A stretch of DNA of 64,000 nt, taken from Kitagawia praeruptora. Taxonomy: Eukaryota; Streptophyta; Magnoliopsida; Apiales; Apiaceae. The notes beneath the pieces are model-generated. The model saw only the letters and a program-made list of their open reading frames with translations, was not told the origin of the DNA and ran no database searches. Location of the stretch: positions 37,759,501 through 37,823,500 of the forward strand of contig CM075344.1 of NCBI GenBank assembly GCA_037693485.1. The letters are read 5' to 3'. Position 1 is the stretch's first letter; every line of letters begins with the position of its first letter. Below are positions 44,087 through 54,173 of this stretch, piece after piece. The translations under genes were made by a program, and so were the position numbers.

Positions 44087-45232
44087 ATGCATTTCCTGTT
44101 GACCACCTTGAAGGTTGTGTACGTTCTAAGTACCCCCATGCCGGAAGTGATCGAAAATGAAACCGCTGAACAGACTAGGAAGCGGTGCAAGTGGGAAAAC
44201 GATGACTACATCTGCCGAGGCCACATCTTAAACGGTATGTCTGATTCCGTTTTCGATATATACCAAAATGTTGAGTCAGCGAAAGAATTATGGGATTCTC
44301 TTGAATCCAAGTACATGGCAGAAGATGCTTCTAGTAAGAAGTTCTTGTCATCTAATTTTGATATGAAAGACATGGGGGAGGCTGAGGTGATTCTTGGTAT
44401 AAGGATCAAGCGTGAGAACAATGGTATTTCAATTTCTCAATCTCATTATATTGAGAAGATTCTGAAAAGATTTAACTTTAAGGATTGTTCTCCTGTTAGC
44501 ACTCCTCTTGATCCTAGTATTAAACTCCTACCTAATACAGGTGTTGCAGTATCACAACTTGAATACTCAAGGGCTATTGGGATTCTCATGTATGCCATGA
44601 TAAGCACTAGGCCAGATATTGCCTATGCTGTTGGAAAGCTTAGTAGGTATACTAGCAAACCAAGTTCACATAATTGGCAAGCCTTAAGCCGAGTGTTCAA
44701 GTACTTGAAAGGAACCATGGATTATGGTTTGACATATACTGGATTTCCTTCGGTTATTGAAGGTCATTCAGATGCAAGTTGGATTTCCAATAAGGAAGAT
44801 CATTCTTCCACAAGTGGATGGGTATTCCTACTTGAGGGAGGTGTTATCTCTTGGGCATCAAAGAAACAGAGTTGCATTACTGATTCAACGATGGAATTTG
44901 AATTTGTGGCATTATCAGCAACTGGTAAAGAAGCTGAATGGCTAAGAAATCTGATTTATGAGATTCCATTGTGGCCTAAACCGATATCACCCATATCTAT
45001 CAGATGTGATAGTGAGTCTGCCTTGTCTAATGCTTATAGACAAGTGTTCAAAGGCAAATCTAGACACTTAGGTGTTAGACACAGTATGATTCGTGAGCTT
45101 ATCACGCATGGTGTTATATCAGTGGAGTTTATAAGAACTCAACATAATTTAGCCGATCATCTAACCAAAGGGTTGAGTAGAGATCTTGTGCACAAGTCGG
45201 CTGTAGGGATGGGATTAAAGTCCATCGAATAA
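44087..45232 (+). CDS. Gag N-terminus fused to RT C-terminus and RNase H
   Basis: This 381-codon frame starts with a Gag domain ('NDDYICRGHILNGMSDSVFD', 'SAKELWDSLESKYMAEDASS') and switches at 'KKFLSSNFDMKDMGEAEVIL' into the end of copia RT ('GIRIKRENNGISISQSHYIE', 'SRAIGILMYAMISTRPDIAY'), then RNase H ('GHSDASWISNKEDHSSTSG', 'IRCDSESALSNAYRQ', 'RTQHNLADHLTKGLS'). Protease, integrase and the catalytic RT half are gone. An upstream ATG at 44004 begins Gag properly ('MANAESAKDMTSKFAKLDKF') but a small deletion near 44077 shifts it out of frame, so the fusion starts internally. It can only move with enzymes supplied by another copy. Confidence 0.88.
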   Translation: MHFLLTTLKVVYVLSTPMPEVIENETAEQTRKRCKWENDDYICRGHILNGMSDSVFDIYQNVESAKELWDSLESKYMAEDASSKKFLSSNFDMKDMGEAEVILGIRIKRENNGISISQSHYIEKILKRFNFKDCSPVSTPLDPSIKLLPNTGVAVSQLEYSRAIGILMYAMISTRPDIAYAVGKLSRYTSKPSSHNWQALSRVFKYLKGTMDYGLTYTGFPSVIEGHSDASWISNKEDHSSTSGWVFLLEGGVISWASKKQSCITDSTMEFEFVALSATGKEAEWLRNLIYEIPLWPKPISPISIRCDSESALSNAYRQVFKGKSRHLGVRHSMIRELITHGVISVEFIRTQHNLADHLTKGLSRDLVHKSAVGMGLKSIE

Positions 45233-45755
45233 CCTCTCATGTTGAGATACCCAATTCCCATCTAATATGACATTAGGTGCTCAATGTGGAACGCTTAACA
45301 TTTAGAGATTGAACGCATTAAAGCATCATCCCAAGGTATGTGTTCAGACCTGCAAGTTAAGGAGGTTGAAGTTTATCTTCTTAATAGTTCTTTTGAAAAA
45401 TTGCATATGCAGGTGCGAGAATAAAAGAACTACCTATTTGAGCATGAAGTTTAGCCGCTTCAAGAAGCTTGGACTTGGCTTTGATATGCTTAAGAAGGAT
45501 TAGGACACTAGGCTAGTAAAATATAGTGTCGAGTAAGAACATTTGAGAATGTAAATTTATGTGTATATTATCTTCATGTATTCACTATGAATAACCAAGG
45601 TTCAATCCATAGTGACACCTTGGTATTCGAATATTTGGAATGTGTAATATACTAATGTGAAATTCAATCGTCACGATATTTCATTTATGCATAAGTTTGT
45701 TGTTTGTTGTGATTTTGTTTAGTTAATCATGGATTACGCTAAAATGGGGGAGGAT

Positions 45756-46224
45756 TGTTGGATATTTTAGTATAATTGGATTGGCTTGTTGATCAATGTA
45801 ATCGTAATGTTACATCGAACAAGTCGGGAGAATGCGGAGTGCATGCTCTGTTCGAGTTCGTTATGATTTCAGAATTATTGCTTATGAGACATGTCTATTG
45901 GCATCAAACACATCTGTTGGAATGAGATGTGTCTATTGGGAAAAGACACATCTTGAGATGTGTCTATTAGCATTGGACATGACTGTTGGAAATGAGATGT
46001 GTCTTTTGGCAAAAGACACATCTGTTGACATCTATAAATAGATGTGGCATTGATCATTTTTAGTATTGGTTCATTCTGAAATACACAGCAAAATACATTC
46101 TCTCTTCTTGCAGAATTTCTGACTTTATCCGATTGAATTATTTAGGCGAACCACAAATAACTTCAATCTGAAAGTGTTCACACGACTTCAGAAAAATCCA
46201 AGTAATTACCCATATTCCCCAACA
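45756..46224 (+). repeat. 3' LTR of the deletion derivative (469 bp)
   Basis: Same ends as 43482-43977; TATAAATA at 46033-46040. Confidence 0.92.
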
Positions 46225-47395
46225 ATTTGCATTCCTTAACTTCCTGTCCCGACACAGTTTGAACCCGTTTGATGATTTTTTGTTGTATACTTTAAACCGT
46301 TAATGTCTATTTTCATTTTTCAGAGAGAAAAATTTGGTAACCAAAATAAAATCAATTACCACAAGTATATTTTTCAGCGGTGCCAAAACTGAAATCCATC
46401 ATTATTAATGGTGTTCTTTTTCAAGAAATTTAACATACAAATCATTATTTTTCAAATTTCAGTGGGGTCAATTGAATCCACTGGCAATACATTGGCTACG
46501 CCCCTGGACGCAAGCAAAATCAGGGAAGCATTTCATGGCATGTGCTGAATGTAGCTGCTACTTATCATTCCAATGGTTTGAAGATCATCTATGTTGTCGA
46601 GCTCAGATTTTAATACCGGTTAGATTAACCGTTTGGAAGCTGAAAAGAATGCTATGAAATTAGCATTGGCATCATTATCAAAGAAGAAAACTGGATTCTT
46701 TCAGTGTTCATAGGCTATGTCCATCCTCCTGATATCATTTCTACTTATCAGCTATATCATATGTAAGAAAGATCAAAAGTGATGTGGGATAAGAATGATG
46801 TAATGCCCCAGGTAACCTATGTGTCTTGTTAACTATACTCGCAATTGCTTTCTCAAGTAAGCCTACATAACAATAAAATTATCTGGATAATATAGGCTGT
46901 TATGGGACAATGAGCTGCATACTCTTCTTCAAATGGGATATGATATGTTAACAATAATCTTTCACAAACTGATAATTTCTAGAAACTTTTATGCTAACTA
47001 GTCACAAAATTCCTTATATTTTAGACTTTTTTAGCCTAACATCAAACGCCTTAATGTTGCAGGACAGTCAAAATTGGACTACAGGAAAAACAACCCACAA
47101 AAAGCAAATTATTTATATCAATTTAACAAATAAGTTGATTTCTAAAATTGATTGCAGAGACAATCCTAGCAACAAAAGAAAATGGCTCATTGATTCTTCA
47201 AATTTGTATAGGTTTCTAGTGCCCATCTTCGAATTTTAGTCCTAAGTAATAGACATATTTTGGCAATATTTGTATATTCAGACAAAAATACGAGATTATA
47301 AATGATAGTTTTCACTGGTGTCGTAGGACCTGGAGTAAAGAGTGTGTGAGAAACGTTTTTTCAAAGGTCGAATGCAGAATTTGTAGATCCATAAT
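46225..47395. other. unassigned spacer with a hAT-like end
   Basis: Near 46460-46510 'GGGGTCAATTGAATCC' and 'GGCTACGCCCCTG' look like the decayed right part of a hAT-like element. A short open stretch at 46660-46770 before a GTAAGA donor resembles an exon but I do not recognise it. Otherwise it is AT-rich with no gene. Confidence 0.35.
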
Positions 47396-47772
47396 TGTTA
47401 GAATCGTTGCCTTGAATCTGAGCTAGGGCTGTTTTCTGTTTTGGTAATTACCAGAATTTATTTTCTGATCTGTTTTGGTAATTTCCAGAATTAATTTTCT
47501 GATCTGTTTTGGTAATTTCTTGGAGAAAAAGTCTTCCAGAACTTTCTGTAACCGCCTAGAGAGTATTATATAAACTCTCTAGGGGATAGCCTAGCAATTT
47601 AATCTGTGAATCTGATATATCTGTTAATCTAGATCTGAAATCTGAAATCTAGATCTGATCTGTAATCTGAATCTGAATCTGTATTATCCTCAAGATCAAT
47701 AAAGTTTTCTCTTCTGCAAAATTCGTGTTCTTCCTTTACGTTTATTATAATCTTTTTGCTTCCGTTATAACA
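47396..47772 (+). repeat. copia 5' LTR (377 bp) with repeats
   Basis: It runs from TGTTAGAATCGTTGCC to CCGTTATAACA. About three tandem copies of a 34-bp unit containing TCTGTTTTGGTAATTTCCAG lie at 47437-47522. TATATAAA (47567-47574) sits in the loop of the palindrome CCTAGAGAGT / ACTCTCTAGG. GAATCTG-like words follow at 47599-47680. Confidence 0.88.
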
Positions 47773-47775
47773 AAC

Positions 47776-47787
47776 TGGTATCAGAGC
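47776..47787 (+). promoter_or_regulatory. primer binding site, initiator tRNA-Met
   Basis: TGGTATCAGAGC lies three bases after the LTR end. Confidence 0.93.
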
Positions 47788-47806
47788 TTGGTGTTCGGTG
47801 AGAAAG

Positions 47807-49085
47807 ATGTCTGCTTTTAACGTGAAGGTCGACAAATTTACTGGGCGGAATAGTTTCAGTCTGTGGCAGATCAAGATGCGTGCCTTGTTAAAGCAACAGG
47901 GGCTCTAGGCGCCGTTAAACAGAAATCGGTTGCTGCTTCTGCAAGCGCTGAGATGGCCACTCTGGAAGAAAAGGCACACTCAACAATTTTGTTGTGTCTT
48001 GCAGATGATATTATTACTGAAATCGCGGAGGAGGATACCGCGTCTGATTTGTGGTTGAAGCTTGAAAGTCTCTACATGACAAAGTCTTTAACAAATAAGT
48101 TGCTTCTGAAGCAACGTCTGTTCAGTCTGCGAATGCAGGAAGGTATGCCTCTTCGAGATCACTTAGATCAGTTAAACACAATCTTATTAGAATTGCGTAA
48201 TAGTGATGTTAAAGTGGAAGACGAGGATGCTGCTTTAATCTTGTTAGTTTCTTTACCATTATCGTATGAGAGTTTTATGCAATCGTTTATTGTTGGTAAA
48301 GATACTATTTCTCTAGAGGAGGTTAGATCTGCTCTCCATACTAGAGAGCTGCGCCATAAGGCGGCTGGTACAGGTGCATATAATCAGGCTGTTGGATTAG
48401 TAGCCAGTGGGAGTAATGAACATGGAAAGAAACCAGTTCCTAAGGGTCCAAAACCTAATGATATCTGTAATTACTGTAAAGAGAAGGGACATTGGAAATC
48501 TGACTGTCCCAAGAAAAAGAAGCAACATGAATTGACAGATATTGCTGCTGTAGCTGATATCGATTCTGAAGAAGATATTGCTCTAGTTGCTTTTAATCAC
48601 ACACATCACTCTGATGTGTGGATTCTTGACTCTGGAGCGTCTTACCATATATGTCCGCGCAGGGAGTGGTTTACAACCTACGAGCAAGTAGAAGGTGGCA
48701 ATATTTCTATGGCTAACAGTTTTGCTTGTGAGACGGTTGGAATAGGCTAGATTAAAGTTCGGACACATGATGGTAAATTCTGCACATTGAATGATGTTAG
48801 GCATGTTCCATGACAAAGAATCTGATATCTTTGAGTATGTTAGACAGCAAGGGTTTCAATTTTCAAGGTGAATGTGGAGTTCTACATGTCTACAATGGTT
48901 CTAATGTGGTTTTGAAAGGTGTTAAACGTGGTACCTTGTATCTTCTTCAAGGTTCTACGTTATCAGGTTCTGTTGCTGTCACGTCCTCGAAGAAGATTAA
49001 GAGGCTGCAAACTGATAATGGTCTGGAATTTTGCTCATCCGAGTTTGATGAGTTCTGTAATGAAGGGATTTCAAGGCATCATACA
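47807..49085 (+). pseudogene. copia gag-protease-integrase remnant
   Basis: ATG 47807 opens 'MSAFNVKVDKFTGRNSFSLW', the usual start of a UBN2-type Gag, but a frameshift and stop (TAG near 47907) follow. The body reads in another frame from 47863 to 48750: 'TASDLWLKLESLYMTKSL', 'RDHLDQLNTILLELRNSD', knuckle 'CNYCKEKGHWKSDCPK' and protease 'VWILDSGASYHICPRREW'. After a stop, 48810-49085 has the pre-integrase region ('NLISLSMLDSKGFNFQGEC'), then jumps to the integrase core near the second Asp ('RLQTDNGLEFCSSEFDEFC'), so about 80 residues with the first Asp are deleted. It is dead on several counts. Confidence 0.85.
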
Positions 49086-49688
49086 GTATAGTTCCGGAAC
49101 TAGCCTATGATACCTTACTAGGGCGTGCTTTTATGATGCCTTTGGGAGCGCACACTTTATGATACCTTAGTAAGGGGCGCATTATTGACAACTATGAACC
49201 TATGATACTGTGTCACCAGGTATTTGTGACCTTAGCGAACTGTGGGATTTATTTTATGTTTTGAGTTTTGACTTTGAAATTATGATTTACGAACTATGAA
49301 ATTGTGAACTTTGATTTATGAAATTTATGAAATATTTTTGTGAAACTTACTTGATCCACTGGTTAGTACGATTAGTTTTCTTGTTGGGCTGTGTAGCTCA
49401 TTATTTATAAATTTTCAGGTACTTAGCAAATGGGCTTGCTTGGGGATTGGATTAAAGTTAAAGTTGAACCATGTCACTTAATAATCAACTAGTTTTTAGC
49501 TGTTTAGATTTGGGGAGCTGCGTCTCTATGGATTTTGGTTATGCAAAGAAACATATTATCTATTGTCATTTCGAGATTCATATGATTTCACGATATTGTT
49601 GGATTTTGGTATAAGTATTTATGAAATTTGCTTTTTAATTTTATTAGTTGCTCTTTATGATAATAGTCCGAAAAGTCGGGCTGTTACA
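49086..49688 (+). repeat. 5' LTR, last 603 bp only
   Basis: It matches 52445-53047 base for base in length. The missing 2 kb was removed together with flanking sequence. Confidence 0.88.
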
Positions 49689-49690
49689 GT

Positions 49691-49702
49691 TGGTATCAGA
49701 GC
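49691..49702 (+). promoter_or_regulatory. primer binding site, initiator tRNA-Met
   Basis: TGGTATCAGAGC, continuing CAGG, lies two bases after the LTR end. Confidence 0.9.
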
Positions 49703-49826
49703 CAGGTTATTTTCCTGTAGACTGCCCATTAGGCTTGACCTGTGAGTTGAGGGTCCTAAAAATATTTGTATATTTATAATATTTTCTTAATTAATCATAA
49801 TGATAACTTATTTTTGATATTTGTAG

Positions 49827-50270
49827 ATGGTAGATAATGAAAACGTTTGGGGTATTGCTGAAGACTTTGGGGAGGGTATGGACGAGAGAGATCCTAACAA
49901 TCAATTTGATGAGTTAGATCCTATGTCTGACTCTGATGGCGAGGAGTCCGTCAATGGACCGCTCCTACAAAGAGAGAATGAAAATTTAGGAATGGAAGTT
50001 GATGATCACCAGATTAAAATTTTAAAAGAAAAAGCTGATAACTTAAAGGTGAGGCTTGAGGATGAGATAAGAAAATCAGGATTCGCGCGAGGCATACTAG
50101 CAAAAAGGACAACGAAAATTATAAAGGACATTAATAAGTTTGATGCAAACGCTTTGCAAAAATGGTGTACCCCAGAAGGAGCGAAGGCAGTAGAAAACCT
50201 ACTTATAATTATGCGGGATGGGATAGCGAATACTCAGCATCAGATCGAGAACTTATATAAAAATGAATAG
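49827..50270 (+). CDS. short acidic coiled-coil protein of the non-autonomous LTR element
   Basis: This is a complete 147-codon frame, the only one in the interior. The N-terminal third is very acidic ('DERDPNNQFDELDPMSDSD'). The rest is charged and helix-prone with heptad-like spacing ('QIKILKEKADNLKVRLEDEI', 'KRTTKIIKDINKFDANAL'). There is no zinc knuckle, protease or RT. The position directly after primer site and leader is that of Gag, so it may be a reduced Gag-like or RNA-binding accessory protein; I do not recognise a family. That it is still open in an element with LTRs 1-2 percent diverged is consistent with recent activity but not proof of function. Confidence 0.6.
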   Translation: MVDNENVWGIAEDFGEGMDERDPNNQFDELDPMSDSDGEESVNGPLLQRENENLGMEVDDHQIKILKEKADNLKVRLEDEIRKSGFARGILAKRTTKIIKDINKFDANALQKWCTPEGAKAVENLLIIMRDGIANTQHQIENLYKNE

Positions 50271-50377
50271 TGGTACGTCTTTATTATTTTACTGTACTTG
50301 TCTTGATATTTATTCATATATATGATAATGTGTGTGTAAAATTTGAGGACAAATTTTTTTTTTCAAGGAGGGTAGAA

Positions 50378-53047
50378 TGTAATATTCCTTAATTTTTAAA
50401 AGTGAAATTATATTGTTATATTAACCAAATTTGTTTTATATATTAATTATTGTTCTAAATTATGTTTTGTACTTAATTTTTTTTTACATTCTACGAAACT
50501 AGGTGCTAATTGATTTACATACTTAAGTATACGTGTTGTTTATCTCTATTGGTTTATGTGCATGATTAATGAATCATCCTTACATTTTTAATGGATAATA
50601 TATTGTATTTATCTTTTAGTAGAATCATTGTTACACCAAAATACTAATTTTAAATTAGATAACTATCATCCCAAGTTGATTAGCATTGCATTATATACGT
50701 AACTTAAAATATTTTAGTATATGTACTATGCGGCAACTTCTTTTTGTAGTCTCTGTATCTCGATCTCCTCTTAACTCTCATTATTCTCAGCCTCTCAGGT
50801 ATGTCATGAATATGCAGATGTGATAATTAACATGCAAGCTTTAATTTTGTTAAGGGTCTTAGAATATTGTCAATCACCATGCCTATATGCACGTATGTAT
50901 TCCATGTTTGTATTAACAAATTACTACATCGATCTATATTTCCCTGACGCATGACATGGATAGTATTTTCATACAAGTGTTTATGATTTTTATTATCAAA
51001 TGTTTTGGAGATTATATATATTTTTAAAAGTTCGTTTGTTACATACTTTTAATTAAATAAATGTTTCCGGCATTCATGTAATTATATATAAGTATAAGAT
51101 AGGCATTCATGTAATTATATATAAGTATAAGATATATAAATATTTGTTTTCTTTAGATCTATATATTGTAATTTATTATGGATTTCTAAAGCATTTAATT
51201 TTTGTACATATGTAATTCTAAAAAACAAGTTGGATTCTTTTTTTGTGAATTACAGTGACATGCGTGGTTATTTATACAAAAATTGCTTATATGCTATTTA
51301 GTGCTAAATCATGATTCACAGGTGTGTAAGTTGGTTAAAAGAACCTTATGTTTGATGATGAACTTGACTAACTACGTTTTTTGTCATAATGTATACTTTG
51401 TTATTAAAGTGTATCCAGACCACATGAATCACTACTTGATTAATTTTTATATTATGGGGCCGTTTGGGAAATCTTAAAATAAGTTACTTAACACTTATAT
51501 GAAGTAAGTAACTTATATGAAGTAAGTAATAAGTTACTTACAACTTATATTTTTGTGTTTGGATGTTTAATTTATAAGTTAAAGGTGTTTGGCAATTATG
51601 ACTTATAAGTTATTAATTTTTTCTAAATAAATTATACTATTTTTAATTTAATGCATAAAAGATTTTCTTAATACATGAATATTTTGAGCTTAATATTTTA
51701 AAATTTTATAAACAGAAAATTAAAAAACACACTTTACCTTAGCAAAACACAAACATCGTAAATTAACAAAAAAGAAAAAAACATGAATAATTAATGTAAA
51801 GAGGGGGAGAGAATAATTAATGTAAAAAGAAAAAAGAAAATATGATTTTGAAGATTGTTATATATATATATGTATACATGTGTGTATCGAGTGTATAAAG
51901 AGGGGGAGAGAAACAGAGGCGCTAAGGTCGGTTGCGAAAGAAACGAGATAAGTCAGAGAAAAAAGAACCCGTTTCTATACTTTTCACATACGGATTTATG
52001 TACCGTTAAAACGCCCATTTTAAAAATCACCCAAACGGTATATATTAAGTAGAAATGGGCTTAAGCCCATTTAAGTTGGCTTTTCTGATCCGCCAAACAT
52101 GCTCTATATTACATGACCCGGTTACATGTATGCATTCATACAACAGTGGCCACATATTTACCTTTTTACTTAATTGTTTCGATGAGTCGATAACTAATGA
52201 TATGTTAATTATTGTTAAATATATGTATAGGATTTATTGCTGTAGTTTAATTAAGTGATCGTTGCGATTAAGGTAAGTTAACTTTTCGTGCTCTCCGGTA
52301 TATTTTTTAAATTGTTTTAAATTTGAAATGCTTTTAAATATTTTATATTTATAATATTTTTGTTACGAAAATTTGGATCGAGTATAAATTTTTAGATATA
52401 AGAATTCCCAGCTAGCTATGACTTATGAACCCGTTAGTAATTGCGTATAGTTCCGGAACTAGCCTATGATACCTTACTAGGGCGTGCTTTTATGATGCCT
52501 TCGGGAGCGCACACTTTATGATACCTTAGTAAGGGGCGCATTATTGACAACTATGAACCTATGATACTGTGTCACTAGGTATTTGTGACCTTAGCGAACT
52601 GTGGGATTTATTTTATGTTTTGAGTTTTGACTTTGAAATTATGATTTACGAACTATGAAATTGTGAACTTTGATTTATGAAATTTATGAAATATTTTTGT
52701 GAAACTTACTTGATCCACTGGTTAGTTCGATTAGTTTTCTTGTTGGGCTGTGTAGCTCATTATTTATGAATTTTCAGGTACTTAGCAAATGGGCTTGCTT
52801 GGGGATTGGATTAAAGTTAAAGTTGAACCATGTCACTTAATAATCAACTAGTTTTTAGTTGTTTAGATTTAGGGAGCTGCGTCTCTATGGATTTTGGTTA
52901 TGCAAAGAAACATATTATCTATTGTCATTTTGAGATTCATAGGATTTCACGATATTGTAGGATTTTGGTATAAGTATTTATGAAATTTGCTTTTAAATTT
53001 TATTAGTTGCTCTTTATGATAATAGTCCGAAAAGTCGGGCTGTTACA
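50378..53047 (+). repeat. 3' LTR (2,670 bp)
   Basis: TG...CA ends. It contains a tandem pair of a 33-bp unit beginning GGCATTCATGTAATTATATA (about 51077-51145) and a nested MITE-like insert (51456-52040). There is no gene. Confidence 0.85.
51456..52040. mobile_element. hAT-like insertion within the long LTR
   Basis: The ends 'GGGGCCGTTTGGGAAATC' and 'AATCACCCAAACGGTA' form an imperfect terminal repeat that continues about 20 bp. Inside are AAGTTACTTA / TAAGTAACTT words. No transposase is present. Confidence 0.5.
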
Positions 53048-54173
53048 CATAGACTATAGGAAACTCAATTCTGCCACTAGAAAAGACCACTTTCCTTTGC
53101 CTTTTATCGATCAAATGTTAGAAAGGTTAGCTGGTCATTCGTTCTATTGTTTTCTAGATGGTTATTCTGGCTATTTTCAAATTCCCATTGCTCCCGAAGA
53201 CCAAGAAAAGACCACTTTCACATGTCCCTTTGGAACTTTTGCATATCGACGTTTAGCCTTTGGTCTAACCACTGCTCCCGCCACTTTCCAAAGGTACATG
53301 ATGAGCATCTTTTCTGACATGGTAGGGGATTTTCTCGAGATCTTTATCGATGACTTTTTCATCTTTGGTTCGTCTTTTCACCAGTGCTTAAACCATCTTG
53401 AGTTGGTCTTAAAAAGGTGTAAAGAAACTAACCTCGTTCTCAACTGGGAGAAATGTCATTTCATGGTTAAGGAAGGAATCGTTCACGGTCATAAAATTTC
53501 TGAGAAGGGGATAGAAGTCGATAAAGCCAAAGTTGACCTCATTGCAAATCTACCCCCACCCAAGTCAGTTAAAGCCATTCGTTCCTTCCTAGGCCATGCG
53601 GGTTTTTATAGGCGTTTCATTAAGAATTTTAGCAAGAAGGCTAGACCCTTAACCAATCTTCTCGGGAAAGATGTCAAATTCGATTTCAATAGCGATTGTT
53701 CACAATCTTTTGAGCACCTTAAGAAAGAATTGACTTCTGCCCCAATCATTCGATCTCCCGATTGGAATCTCCCCTTCGAGTTGATGTGTGACGCTTCTGA
53801 TTATGCGGTAGGAGCCGTTTTAGGGCAACGAATTGATAAGATGCCCCATGTCATTTACTACGCTAGCAAGACTTTGAATGATTCCCAACTTAATTATTCT
53901 ACCACCGAAAAAGAACTTCTAGCCGTAGTCTTTGCTCTCGACAAGTTTCGATCTTATCTTATCGGTTCCAAAATCATTGTCTACACCGATCATGCCGCTC
54001 TTCGTTATCTATTCTCTAAGAAAGACTCTAAAGCCCGATTGATTAGGTGGATTCTCTTGCTTCAAGAGTTTAACCTAGAAATTAGGGATAAGAAGGGTTC
54101 TGAGAATGTCGCCGCCGATCATCTTTCTTGCTTGATAGTGGAGTCCACCATCGACTCTCCTAGGTTCTTTTTA
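53048..54173 (+). pseudogene. Athila-type gypsy RT-RNase H fragment
   Basis: The frame begins in RT ('IDYRKLNSATRKDHF'), with 'FLDGYSGYFQIPIAPEDQEK', 'PFGTFAYRRLAFGLTTAPAT' and the catalytic 'FIDDFFIFG', then the connection ('RSFLGHAGFYRRFIKNFSK'), RNase H ('MCDASDYAVGAVLGQR', 'VYTDHAALRYLFSKKDSKAR') and ends at 'NVAADHLSCL' before copia sequence starts. It is close to, but clearly diverged from, the complete Athila on the minus strand. The N-terminal pol part and gag are missing on the left, where the long-LTR element stands. The same element resumes at 60734. Confidence 0.88.

Larger units (their letters stand above)
43482..46224 (+). mobile_element. young copia deletion derivative (2.7 kb)
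   Basis: LTRs are 43482-43977 and 45756-46224 (TGTTGG...CCAACA). The target duplication is atttg at 43477-43481 and 46225-46229. A purine tract AAAATGGGGGAGGAT precedes the 3' LTR. The interior of 1.8 kb keeps only the start of gag and the end of RT plus RNase H. No primer site complementary to initiator tRNA-Met follows the 5' LTR. LTR differences by eye are about ten substitutions plus a 27-bp length difference from repeat number. Confidence 0.93.
47396..49085 (+). mobile_element. 5' part of a third copia element
   Basis: A 377-bp 5' LTR (47396-47772), tRNA-Met primer site, gag, protease and a shortened integrase stop abruptly at about 49085, where a truncated LTR of another element begins. 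RT, RNase H and the 3' LTR are missing. The small LTR and single-knuckle Gag suggest a different copia lineage from that at 54174. Confidence 0.88.
49086..53047 (+). mobile_element. non-autonomous LTR element with very long LTR, 5' LTR truncated
   Basis: The 3' LTR is 50378-53047 (2,670 bp, TGTAATATTCC...CGGGCTGTTACA). The 5' LTR keeps only its last 603 bp (49086-49688). The interior is just 689 bp: tRNA-Met primer site, one 147-codon ORF, purine tract CAAGGAGGGTAGAA. The ends and the 'GAGGACAAATTTTTTTTTTC' box before the purine tract resemble plant chromoviruses (Tekay/Del). By eye the two LTRs differ at about ten of 603 positions. It was inserted in the gypsy RT (codons after 53047 read 'HIDYRKLN'). 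Confidence 0.82.
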
